This document shows, piece by piece, positions 14,546-21,111 of a DNA stretch of 21,111 nucleotides. The number at the start of each line of letters is the position of its first letter. The first letter of the stretch is position 1. The notes beneath the pieces were generated by a model. The model saw nothing but the letters and a program-made list of their open reading frames with translations. It had not been told where the DNA came from and did no database searches. The stretch covers positions 1 to 21,111 of the forward strand of contig CAJXTP010000025.1 of the NCBI GenBank assembly GCA_913061335.1, given 5' to 3'. The stretch is from an uncultured Loktanella sp. (GTDB lineage: Bacteria; Pseudomonadota; Alphaproteobacteria; Rhodobacterales; Rhodobacteraceae). The position numbers and the translations under genes are program-made.

Positions 14546-15970
14546 TTAAGCAGCGTCAGCCGCCATTTTTTCTGCCTTAGCGATCACTGTATCGATACCG
14601 CCAACCATGTAGAAAGCGTTCTCTGGAAGGTGATCGTACTCGCCTGCAACAACGGCCTTGAACGACGCGATTGTATCTTCCAAAGCAACCTGAACACCAG
14701 GCGAGCCCGTGAAGACCTGAGCAACGTCAAACGGCTGCGACAGGAACTTTTCAAGCTTACGCGCACGTGTCACGGTCAATTTGTCGTCTTCTGACAATTC
14801 GTCCATGCCCAAAATCGCGATGATATCCTGAAGCGACTTATACCGCTGCAGCGTTTGCTGCACTTCGTTTGCCACTGCATAGTGCTCTTCGCCAACGATG
14901 GCCGGGTCAAGCAAACGCGATGTTGAATCGAGCGGATCAACCGCAGGGTAGATACCCTTTTCGGAAATCGCACGGTTCAAAACGGTTGTCGCATCAAGGT
15001 GCGCAAACGATGTCGCAGGTGCTGGATCGGTCAAGTCATCCGCAGGTACATAGATCGCCTGCACAGATGTGATTGAACCGTTCTTAGTGGATGTAATGCG
15101 TTCCTGCATCTGGCCCATGTCTGTGGCCAATGTTGGCTGGTAGCCAACAGCAGAAGGAATACGACCCAAAAGCGCCGACACCTCGGAACCCGCTTGTGTA
15201 AAGCGGAAGATGTTGTCCACGAAGAACAGAACGTCAGTACCGGATTGGTCACGGAAGGATTCCGCCATTGTCAGGCCGGACAAAGCAACACGCATACGCG
15301 CACCGGGAGGTTCGTTCATCTGACCGTAAACCAAAGCCACTTTGGACTTTGTCAGATCGTCTTTGTTGATAACGCCAGAGTCGATGAATTCGTAGTAAAG
15401 GTCGTTACCTTCACGTGTCCGTTCGCCAACACCCGCAAATACGGAATAGCCAGCGTGCACTTTCGCGATGTTGTTGATCAGTTCTTGAATAAGAACCGTC
15501 TTGCCAACACCGGCACCACCGAACAGACCAATTTTACCACCCTTGGCGTATGGCGCCAAAAGGTCGATAACTTTGATGCCTGTTACCAGAACTTCGGACG
15601 CAGTGGACTGGTCTTCAAATGCTGGCGCTTCGGCGTGGATAGAGCGACGTTCCTTTGTCAGGATCGGGCCTTTTTCGTCAACCGGATCACCAACAACGTT
15701 CATAATACGACCAAGTGTCGCGTCACCAACTGGCACCTGAATTGTCGCGTCCGTGTCAGTGACTTCTTGACCGCGAACCAGACCTTCGGTCGCGTCCATC
15801 GCGATGGTACGTACGGTGTTTTCACCAAGGTGCTGGGCGACTTCGAGCGTCAGCATCTTGCCGTTGTTATCTGTTGTCAGCGCGTTCAGAATTTGTGGCA
15901 GGTCGTTACCGAACTGCACGTCAACGACGGCGCCGATGATCTGAATGATCTTACCTTTAGCGTTTGCCAT
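14546..15970 (-). CDS. atpD: ATP synthase F1 beta subunit
   Basis: The 474-aa catalytic subunit, three copies per F1. The P-loop GGAGVGKT is at 151-158 (Lys157), followed by GVGERTREGNDLY with the catalytic Glu, the Walker B stretch VLFFVDNIFRFTQAGSEVSALLGR and the family signature PAVDPLDSTS. The start is the ATG at 15970, opening MANAKGK and preceded by GGAG; the open frame upstream overlaps atpG and is not used. The gap to atpG is 19 nt and to atpC 11 nt. The length and all visible motifs are intact. Confidence 0.98.
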   Translation of the reverse strand: MANAKGKIIQIIGAVVDVQFGNDLPQILNALTTDNNGKMLTLEVAQHLGENTVRTIAMDATEGLVRGQEVTDTDATIQVPVGDATLGRIMNVVGDPVDEKGPILTKERRSIHAEAPAFEDQSTASEVLVTGIKVIDLLAPYAKGGKIGLFGGAGVGKTVLIQELINNIAKVHAGYSVFAGVGERTREGNDLYYEFIDSGVINKDDLTKSKVALVYGQMNEPPGARMRVALSGLTMAESFRDQSGTDVLFFVDNIFRFTQAGSEVSALLGRIPSAVGYQPTLATDMGQMQERITSTKNGSITSVQAIYVPADDLTDPAPATSFAHLDATTVLNRAISEKGIYPAVDPLDSTSRLLDPAIVGEEHYAVANEVQQTLQRYKSLQDIIAILGMDELSEDDKLTVTRARKLEKFLSQPFDVAQVFTGSPGVQVALEDTIASFKAVVAGEYDHLPENAFYMVGGIDTVIAKAEKMAADAA

Positions 15971-15989
15971 AATGGTTTTCTCCGGGTTT

Positions 15990-16862
15990 CTAGAGCGCTT
16001 CCGCGCCCGAAATAATTTCAATCAGCTCGTTCGTGATCTTGGCCTGACGCGAGCGGTTATACTCAATCGTCAGCTTATCGATCATGTCACCAGCGTTACG
16101 TGTCGCGTTATCCATTGCTGACATACGTGCACCCTGTTCGGATGCCGCGTTTTCGAGCAATGCAGCAAAGATCTGCGTGGCCACACCGCGCGGTAAAAGA
16201 TCAGCCAAGACGGCCTCTTCTGACGGTTCGTAGTCGTAGAGGGACGTTTCACCGCCCTCAACAGCTTCAAACTGCGCCGGAATGATCTGTGATGCGGTTG
16301 GGTGCTGGGTCACAACGTTTTCAAAGCGTGAAAAGAAGATCGTCGCGATATCGAATTCGCCACCATCAAACTTAGCCAACACGTCCTTAGCGATGCTTTG
16401 TGCGTTGTGGTAGCTGATCCGCTTTACAGCAGACAGATCCACGTGCTCGACAAAGTGCTCACCAAGATCGCGCTTGATAACGTCGCGGCCTTTTTTGCCG
16501 ACAGTCAGGATTTTCACCGTCTTGCCTTGGGCCAACAATTTTTGCGCATGGGAGCGCGCCAATTTTGCGATATTGCCGTTAAAGCCGCCGCACAGACCAC
16601 GTTCAGCAGTCATAACCACCAAAAGATGGGTCTGATCGCTGCCGGTGCCCGACAGAAGCCGTGGCGCAGAGGCAGAGCCTGCTGCACCAGACGCCAACCC
16701 AGTCATCACGGTGTTAAACCGTTCAGTGTAAGGGCGGGACGCCTCGGCTGCATCTTGGGCGCGGCGCAATTTTGCTGCCGCGACCATCTGCATCGCTTTG
16801 GTGATCTTGCGGGTCGATTTGACCGACGCGATCCGATTTTTAAGGTCCTTAAGACTAGGCAA
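15990..16862 (-). CDS. atpG: ATP synthase F1 gamma subunit (TTG start)
   Basis: The 290-aa rotating shaft of F1. The N-terminal helix PSLKDLKNRIASVKSTRKITKAMQ and the C-terminal helix with ATRNAGDMIDKLTIEYNRSRQAKITNELIEI are both typical. The start is TTG at 16862: AAGGAG lies 8 nt before it, an in-frame stop lies shortly upstream with no ATG between, and the conserved N-terminus begins exactly there. A weak start codon suits a subunit needed once per three alpha and three beta. It lies 30 nt after atpA. Confidence 0.97.
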   Translation of the reverse strand: MPSLKDLKNRIASVKSTRKITKAMQMVAAAKLRRAQDAAEASRPYTERFNTVMTGLASGAAGSASAPRLLSGTGSDQTHLLVVMTAERGLCGGFNGNIAKLARSHAQKLLAQGKTVKILTVGKKGRDVIKRDLGEHFVEHVDLSAVKRISYHNAQSIAKDVLAKFDGGEFDIATIFFSRFENVVTQHPTASQIIPAQFEAVEGGETSLYDYEPSEEAVLADLLPRGVATQIFAALLENAASEQGARMSAMDNATRNAGDMIDKLTIEYNRSRQAKITNELIEIISGAEAL

Positions 16863-16892
16863 AGCTAAGTCTCCTTATCTTCAGCGAAGGGT

Positions 16893-18428
16893 TCAGGCGA
16901 AATCTTTGGCGAACGCGTCAATAGCGGCCTTGATCTTGTCTTCTGCTTCACCTTTGATTTTTGGATCTTCTTTGGTGATCATGTCGAGCACGTCTTTTGC
17001 GTTGGTACGCAAGTGCTTGAGCAAACCAGCCTCGAAACGGGCAACGTCTTTGACGGCGACCTTATCCAAGTAACCCTTGGTGCCTGCATAGATGACGCAG
17101 ACGATTTCAGCGTTGGACAATGGCGAATACTGTGGCTGTTTCATCAGCTCAGTTAAACGCGCACCGCGGTTCAGCAACTGCTGCGTGGATGCATCAAGAT
17201 CGGAGCCGAACTGCGCGAACGCAGCCATTTCACGGTATTGAGCAAGCTCGAGCTTCACTGGACCAGCGACAGATTTCATCGAGTTTGTTTGTGCAGCAGA
17301 GCCAACACGCGAAACTGACAGACCTGTGTTCACGGCTGGACGGATACCTTGGAAGAACAATTCAGTTTCCAAGAAGATCTGGCCATCAGTGATTGAAATC
17401 ACGTTTGTTGGAATAAACGCAGAAACGTCGCCACCCTGTGTTTCAATGATCGGCAGCGCGGTCAAAGAACCGGACCCGTTGTCTTCGTTCAGCTTAGCTG
17501 ACCGCTCAAGAAGTCTCGAGTGAAGGTAGAAAACGTCACCTGGGTAGGCTTCACGTCCTGGTGGGCGACGCAGAAGCAAAGACATTTGACGGTAGGACAC
17601 AGCCTGCTTGGACAAGTCATCATAGATGATCAGCGCGTGGCGGCCATTGTCGCGGAAGTGCTCTGCCATCGCGGTCGCAGCGTATGGTGCAAGGAACTGC
17701 ATCGGTGCTGGATCGGACGCTGTCGCAGCCACAACGATTGAATATTCAATCGCTCCGGACTCTTCGAGCTTTTTCACCAACTGCGCAACAGTTGACCGCT
17801 TTTGGCCAATCGCAACATACACACAGTAAAGCTTTTGGCTTTCGTCTGTGGCTGCGTCGTTAATTGTCTTTTGGTTCAGGATCGTATCAAGTGCGATCGC
17901 TGTTTTACCAGTCTGACGGTCACCAATGATCAGCTCTCGCTGGCCACGGCCAATTGGGATCATCGCATCAACGGACTTCAGGCCAGTGGCCATTGGTTCG
18001 TGAACAGATTTACGTGGAATAATGCCCGGCGCCTTAGAGTCAGCAACCAAACGCTTTTTCGCGTTGATTGGGCCCTTGCCGTCAATTGGGTTCCCCAAGC
18101 CGTCAACAACACGGCCAAGCAGTTCGTCGCCAGCTGGTACGTCAACGATAGAGTTGGTCCGTTTTACAACGTCACCTTCTTTAATATCGCGGTCAGAACC
18201 AAAGATAACAACGCCAACGTTGTCAGTCTCGAGGTTCAAGGCCATTCCGCGGATACCACCGGGGAATTCAACCATTTCACCGGCTTGGACATTGTCCAGC
18301 CCGTAAACGCGCGCAATGCCGTCACCGACGGAAAGCACACGGCCAACTTCGGCCACTTCGGCCTCTTGGCCAAAGTTTTTGATCTGGTCCTTTAGGATCG
18401 CAGAGATTTCAGACGCTTGGATCGCCAT
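16893..18428 (-). CDS. atpA: ATP synthase F1 alpha subunit
   Basis: The 511-aa non-catalytic nucleotide-binding subunit, three per F1. The P-loop GDRQTGKT is at 169-176 (Lys175). The family signature PAVNTGLSVSRVGSAAQ is present, and the arginine in it reaches the beta active site. Start ATG 18428 opens MAIQASEISAILKDQI, the normal N-terminus, and lies 1 nt after the atpH stop, with its ribosome site (AGAGG) inside atpH. All motifs are intact and the length is normal. Confidence 0.98.
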   Translation of the reverse strand: MAIQASEISAILKDQIKNFGQEAEVAEVGRVLSVGDGIARVYGLDNVQAGEMVEFPGGIRGMALNLETDNVGVVIFGSDRDIKEGDVVKRTNSIVDVPAGDELLGRVVDGLGNPIDGKGPINAKKRLVADSKAPGIIPRKSVHEPMATGLKSVDAMIPIGRGQRELIIGDRQTGKTAIALDTILNQKTINDAATDESQKLYCVYVAIGQKRSTVAQLVKKLEESGAIEYSIVVAATASDPAPMQFLAPYAATAMAEHFRDNGRHALIIYDDLSKQAVSYRQMSLLLRRPPGREAYPGDVFYLHSRLLERSAKLNEDNGSGSLTALPIIETQGGDVSAFIPTNVISITDGQIFLETELFFQGIRPAVNTGLSVSRVGSAAQTNSMKSVAGPVKLELAQYREMAAFAQFGSDLDASTQQLLNRGARLTELMKQPQYSPLSNAEIVCVIYAGTKGYLDKVAVKDVARFEAGLLKHLRTNAKDVLDMITKEDPKIKGEAEDKIKAAIDAFAKDFA

Positions 18429-18429
18429 A

Positions 18430-18990
18430 TTATCCGACCTCTTTCATAGTGTTCTGGAGTGCGTTCAGCTTGGATTTGATCGACGTGTCAATCATCTTCG
18501 AGCCAACTTTTACAATAAGACCGCCGATGAGACTATCATCCACGGTCGCTTTGATCTTCACATCGGCGCCCATTTGCGCCGTGAGTGTCTTTGCCAACTT
18601 GTCAGACTGCGCCTTTGTCAGCGCCTTGGCAGATGTCACTTCGGCGGTCACTTCGCCTTTGTGTTCTGCAATCTTGGCACGCAGCGTCGCCACAAGCTGT
18701 GGCAGTACAAACAAACGACGTTTAGACGCCATCAGCGCCAAGACGTTACTTGTCGTCTTCGACAGCTTCATTTTCGCGGAAACTGCACCAATCGCAGTGG
18801 CTTGTTCGTCACGGCTATAAAGCGGTGAAGAAAGCAATATGCGCAAGTCATCACTTTCGGCCATTGCGGCATCCAGCGCGTCTACGTCTTTTTCAAGACC
18901 AGCGATTGCCTTGCCTTCGCGGGCGAGGTCAAACACGGCTGTCGCATAGCGCGCAGCGATGCCTGTGGAAATTCCTACTGTTTCGGACAC
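18430..18990 (-). CDS. atpH: ATP synthase F1 delta subunit (probable GTG start)
   Basis: A 186-aa peripheral-stalk subunit that joins F1 to the F0 b subunits. The conserved opening TGIAARYATAVFDLARE and the C-terminal DDSLIGGLIVKVGSKMIDTSIKSKLNAL identify the OSCP/delta family. The start is placed at GTG 18990 (SETVGIST follows), because GGAAGG lies 6 nt before it. A GTG two codons upstream is too close to that site, and the ATG at 19068 would add 26 unusual residues. It is the first gene of atpHAGDC; the F0 genes are elsewhere, as is usual in alphaproteobacteria. Confidence 0.94.
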   Translation of the reverse strand: MSETVGISTGIAARYATAVFDLAREGKAIAGLEKDVDALDAAMAESDDLRILLSSPLYSRDEQATAIGAVSAKMKLSKTTSNVLALMASKRRLFVLPQLVATLRAKIAEHKGEVTAEVTSAKALTKAQSDKLAKTLTAQMGADVKIKATVDDSLIGGLIVKVGSKMIDTSIKSKLNALQNTMKEVG

Positions 18991-19026
18991 GTCCACCCTT
19001 CCGATGTCTTTAGCCCAGTCCCAAAC

Positions 19027-19044
19027 CGTCGGACTATTCCGACG
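19027..19044 (-). promoter_or_regulatory. Hairpin in the atp operon leader
   Basis: CGTCGGA (19027-19033) and TCCGACG (19038-19044) form a perfect 7-bp stem with a 4-nt loop, 36 nt before the atpH GTG. It lies in the expected 5' leader, with no U-tract, so RNA stability or translation control is more likely than termination. Confidence 0.5.
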
Positions 19045-19143
19045 ACAGGAGGGCTTGCGTACACACACCTACACAAACATGCGTAAGCGGTAAAATCAGC
19101 GTCGATGTAGCAGAGCAATTGGGCTGTCGCAACCGCCTTGCGA

Positions 19144-19219
19144 CGTCAAAATGACACCATTTGTCGCATGCCAAACATCCAAACCTGCCGCCGCCTCATA
19201 ATATGAGTTCATTTTGACG
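19144..19219. repeat. 11-bp inverted repeat enclosing a palindrome
   Basis: CGTCAAAATGA (19144-19154) and TCATTTTGACG (19209-19219) are perfect reverse complements 54 bp apart. Between them, next to the right arm, lies the palindrome CTCATA-A-TATGAG (19195-19207). The layout suggests paired operator sites for a dimeric regulator. None was recognised. Confidence 0.65.
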
Positions 19220-19232
19220 GGCTACCGTGAAC

Positions 19233-19248
19233 GTTAAGGAACCCTTAA
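19233..19248 (-). promoter_or_regulatory. CtrA-type box, full consensus
   Basis: Read leftward the site is TTAA-GGGTTCC-TTAAC, a perfect match to the CtrA consensus TTAA-N7-TTAAC. CtrA controls cell-cycle, motility, pili and gene-transfer-agent genes in alphaproteobacteria. No such gene is adjacent, so the target is unclear. Confidence 0.55.
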
Positions 19249-19277
19249 TCCATTATGATTGTTAAGGTTTGTGGCGG

Positions 19278-19293
19278 TAAACGCTGTATTAAC
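19278..19293 (+). promoter_or_regulatory. Second CtrA-type box, one mismatch
   Basis: TAAA-CGCTGTA-TTAAC matches the CtrA consensus at all but one half-site base, and reads rightward. It is 45 bp from the first box. TACAGT (19315-19320) is a possible -10 but its spacing is long. Confidence 0.45.
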
Positions 19294-19472
19294 CAGCAAA
19301 GGAACCTGCCCTTGTACAGTGTATTGTGTACGCCTTGTCTTGCCGGAGATGTTCGGGGCGCACGAACGCAATTTGCGGGGTTAGCCAATGAATCTTAAAA
19401 CGTTCAACAAACCGCGCCAAAGACGGGCATCGATGGCACCGCCGATTCTGATGAATTCTGTCGTCAGCTGCG

Positions 19473-20225
19473 CTAGGAATCGCGCGCAGTTTCTGGCGCT
19501 GCTGTGATGCCCTCCAACGCGCGGAATTTACGTTTGACTACCTCGGTCAGGCCTGGTCGTGTCGGGGCCGCCATCTGCTTGCTGACCTCAATCATCAGTA
19601 CCCCACCAGCGACAACCACAGGCAGGTTATGCCCAATTTTTTCGAGCAACCCCGCCGTTTTACGCCAAAACCGCTTGTGTGACGGTGGTTGGTACAGCGT
19701 CGACAGGGTTCGTTCGGTGATAAAGTCATGCTTGCGCAGCTGCGCCTCTAACTGACCTAGCGTATAGGGCCGCCCGAACCCAAATGGCGTTTTATCAGAC
19801 CGTGACCACATCCCTGCCCTATTGGGCACAACGAACACAGCCCGCCCACCGGGTCCAAGCACCCGCCAGATTTCATCCAACAACGCGGTTGGGTTTTCGC
19901 ATGTCTCTAGGCCGTGCATCACCACCAGCTTATCGACCTGTCCGGTTTGGATCGGCCAAAATGTTTCTGCACATAACACACTGATATTTGGCTGCCCCGC
20001 AGGCCACGGCATGACCCCCTGCGGCCCCGGCATCAGGCCGATCACACGGCGCGCATGTGCCAAATAGGGTCGCATTAATGGGACAGCAAAGCCATAACCC
20101 ACAACTGTTTGTCCCTTGGCCTCTGGCCAGATTTGGGTCAACTCATCGCGAATGACCTTTTGCGCTGCCCGCCCAAGGGCGCTGCGATAATAGAAATTGC
20201 GCAGATCAAGCACGTCCAGATGCAT
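19473..20225 (-). CDS. Class I SAM-dependent methyltransferase
   Basis: A 250-aa soluble protein with a methyltransferase core. The SAM-binding motif I is VVGYGFAVP (41-49), a GxGxA variant. VVMHGLETCENPTALLDEIWRVLGPGGRAVFVVPN (about 102-136) supplies motifs II and III and is typical of the Methyltransf_11 group. The C-terminal 100 residues are basic (KRFWRKTAGLLEKIG, VVKRKFRAL) and may bind a membrane or nucleic acid. The substrate is unknown. The gene is divergent from gloB with 62 nt between the starts, so they may share control. Confidence 0.88.
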   Translation of the reverse strand: MHLDVLDLRNFYYRSALGRAAQKVIRDELTQIWPEAKGQTVVGYGFAVPLMRPYLAHARRVIGLMPGPQGVMPWPAGQPNISVLCAETFWPIQTGQVDKLVVMHGLETCENPTALLDEIWRVLGPGGRAVFVVPNRAGMWSRSDKTPFGFGRPYTLGQLEAQLRKHDFITERTLSTLYQPPSHKRFWRKTAGLLEKIGHNLPVVVAGGVLMIEVSKQMAAPTRPGLTEVVKRKFRALEGITAAPETARDS

Positions 20226-20287
20226 TGCAGTTCTCTCCTGTTTGGGCGAAACTTAAATCTACCTTAGCAAGACAGGACCGAATTGCC

Positions 20288-21055
20288 ATGACCCTTACGT
20301 TGACAACCGTCGCGTGTCTTGCAGACAACTATGCGTTCATCATCGGTAACCCTGCCACAAAAGAGGCCGCCGTCATTGATGTTCCAGAGGCCGCGCCGAT
20401 AAATGCTGCACTTTTGGCGGGCGGTTGGCGTCTGACGACTGTTTTGCTAACCCACCACCACTGGGACCACGTCGATGGGTTGGACGGGCTGGCCAACCGC
20501 GCTGACCTGCACATCATCGGGGCAGCTGCAGATGCCCACCGTCTGCCTGCGTTGAATACCGCCGTGGCTGAGGGCGACACCATTCAAGTCTGTGGTGAAG
20601 ACGCGCAAATTTTGGATGTTTCAGGCCACACGGTTGGCCATATTGCGTTTCATTTTGCAAAAAGCGGGTTTGTATTTACCGCCGACAGCCTGATGGCGCT
20701 TGGCTGTGGTCGCCTATTCGAAGGCACGCCAGTACAAATGTGGAAGAGCATGCAAAAGCTGCGCGCATTGCCGCCTGAGACTATCATTTGCTCGGGCCAT
20801 GAGTATACCGCATCGAATGCAGCTTTCGCGCTGACCCTTGAACCGGACAACGCTGAACTTAGATCACGTGTAGAAGCAATCAAAGCTGCACGGATCAATG
20901 GGGAACCGACGGTGCCCTCATTACTCGCACTTGAACGACAAACAAACCCATTTTTGCGGGCCGACGTGCCCGCGTTAAAACACGCGATCGGAATGGACAC
21001 TGCTGACAGTACGTCTGTTTTCACCGAAATCCGCGCCCGTAAGGACCGATTTTAA
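20288..21055 (+). CDS. gloB: Hydroxyacylglutathione hydrolase (glyoxalase II)
   Basis: A 255-aa metallo-beta-lactamase-fold enzyme that hydrolyses S-D-lactoylglutathione to D-lactate and glutathione, the second step of methylglyoxal detoxification. Seen: THHHWDH (55-61) with both metal sites, SGHTVGH, the bridging Asp in FTADSL, and CSGHEYT. The C-terminal helical domain has FLRAD, as in glyoxalase II. ATG 20288 is used, with AGGA before it; the frame back to 20225 would span the divergent promoter. Length is normal and the gene is complete despite lying 12 nt from the adapter sequence. Confidence 0.96.
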   Translation: MTLTLTTVACLADNYAFIIGNPATKEAAVIDVPEAAPINAALLAGGWRLTTVLLTHHHWDHVDGLDGLANRADLHIIGAAADAHRLPALNTAVAEGDTIQVCGEDAQILDVSGHTVGHIAFHFAKSGFVFTADSLMALGCGRLFEGTPVQMWKSMQKLRALPPETIICSGHEYTASNAAFALTLEPDNAELRSRVEAIKAARINGEPTVPSLLALERQTNPFLRADVPALKHAIGMDTADSTSVFTEIRARKDRF

Positions 21056-21067
21056 AGGTCGGGTGCC

Positions 21068-21111
21068 CTGTCTCTTATACACATCTGACGCTGCCGACGA
21101 ATAGAGAGGTG
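21068..21111. other. Illumina Nextera/Tn5 adapter and index (artefact)
   Basis: The 19-bp Tn5 mosaic end CTGTCTCTTATACACATCT (21068-21086) is followed by GACGCTGCCGACGA, the Nextera adapter tail (21087-21100). Then comes ATAGAGAG, the reverse complement of the Nextera i5 index S502/N502, and GTG, the first bases of the P5 arm. These bases are library construct, not genome, and true sequence ends at about 21067. Confidence 0.97.

Larger units (their letters stand above)
18991..19472. other. Long intergenic region upstream of the atp operon
   Basis: About 480 bp between the atpH start and the methyltransferase stop, with no gene I can support. It holds a leader hairpin, an 11-bp inverted repeat with a palindrome inside, and two CtrA-type boxes, listed separately. 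The atp promoter should lie here. Read leftward, TTGCGA and TACATC with 17 bp between them (about 19107-19135) is a weak candidate. The only rightward frame near 19388 (39 codons) runs into the end of the methyltransferase gene and has little support. Confidence 0.6.

Noticed and set aside
15194..16015. Long rightward ORF (273 aa) opposite atpD, and a similar one at 17802-18395 opposite atpA
   Set aside because: Both are shadows of highly conserved ATP synthase genes; their compositions follow from codon bias on the other strand.
19388..19507. Small rightward ORF (39 codons) after the CtrA-type boxes
   Set aside because: It overlaps the methyltransferase stop antisense, has only a poor GGGG ribosome site and resembles no pilin or other CtrA target.
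21068..21086. Possible Tn5/IS50-type transposon end
   Set aside because: The mosaic end continues into the Nextera adapter and an index sequence, so it is a library artefact rather than a mobile element.

Overview
The window looks like one complete draft contig from an alphaproteobacterium, most likely a marine member of the Roseobacter group (Rhodobacterales). The signs are a five-gene F1 operon (atpHAGDC) with no F0 genes beside it, a run of HAD-IIA phosphatase, MaoC, RibF, YcgN and threonine aldolase genes, a DUF2161 gene, CtrA-type boxes (TTAA-N7-TTAAC) and acidic exported proteins. This placement rests on gene content only. The last 44 bases are not genomic: they are an Illumina Nextera/Tn5 adapter with an index, so the right edge is a contig end read into adapter.

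Region 1 (1-6115) is a carbohydrate-type ABC import locus. A MalK/UgpC-type ATPase and the start of a further gene, cut by the contig edge, read leftward. A substrate-binding protein, two MalF/MalG-type permeases and a tandem-SnoaL protein read rightward. The divergent promoter region carries two 16-bp LacI-type operators that are exact reverse complements, with centres 124 bp apart. This suggests one regulator, not encoded here, controls both arms by looping. After the SnoaL gene comes a structured RNA segment with several hairpins and a ten-codon ORF, then an unrecognised 89-aa protein.

Region 2 (6215-11888) is housekeeping. A DUF2161 nuclease-like gene diverges from a family II (Mn) inorganic pyrophosphatase with a good promoter and terminator. 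Three tandem 11-bp repeats follow, then a HAD-IIA phosphatase, a MaoC hydratase, RibF, a Cys-cluster protein (YcgN) and a threonine aldolase. The last three overlap each other and are probably co-transcribed.

Region 3 (11913-13987) has a GSH-dependent HCCA-isomerase-like protein diverging from PRPP synthetase (prs). The prs gene ends tail-to-tail, with a 4-nt overlap, against a small H-type lectin gene.

Region 4 (14059-19472) is the leftward atpHAGDC operon for the catalytic F1 sector of ATP synthase, with a clear terminator after atpC. atpG uses a TTG start and atpH probably a GTG start. Upstream of atpH lie about 480 bp without a supported gene but with dyads and two CtrA-type boxes. Region 5 (19473-21055) is a methyltransferase diverging from glyoxalase II (gloB). 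No tRNA, rRNA, CRISPR array or insertion sequence was seen.
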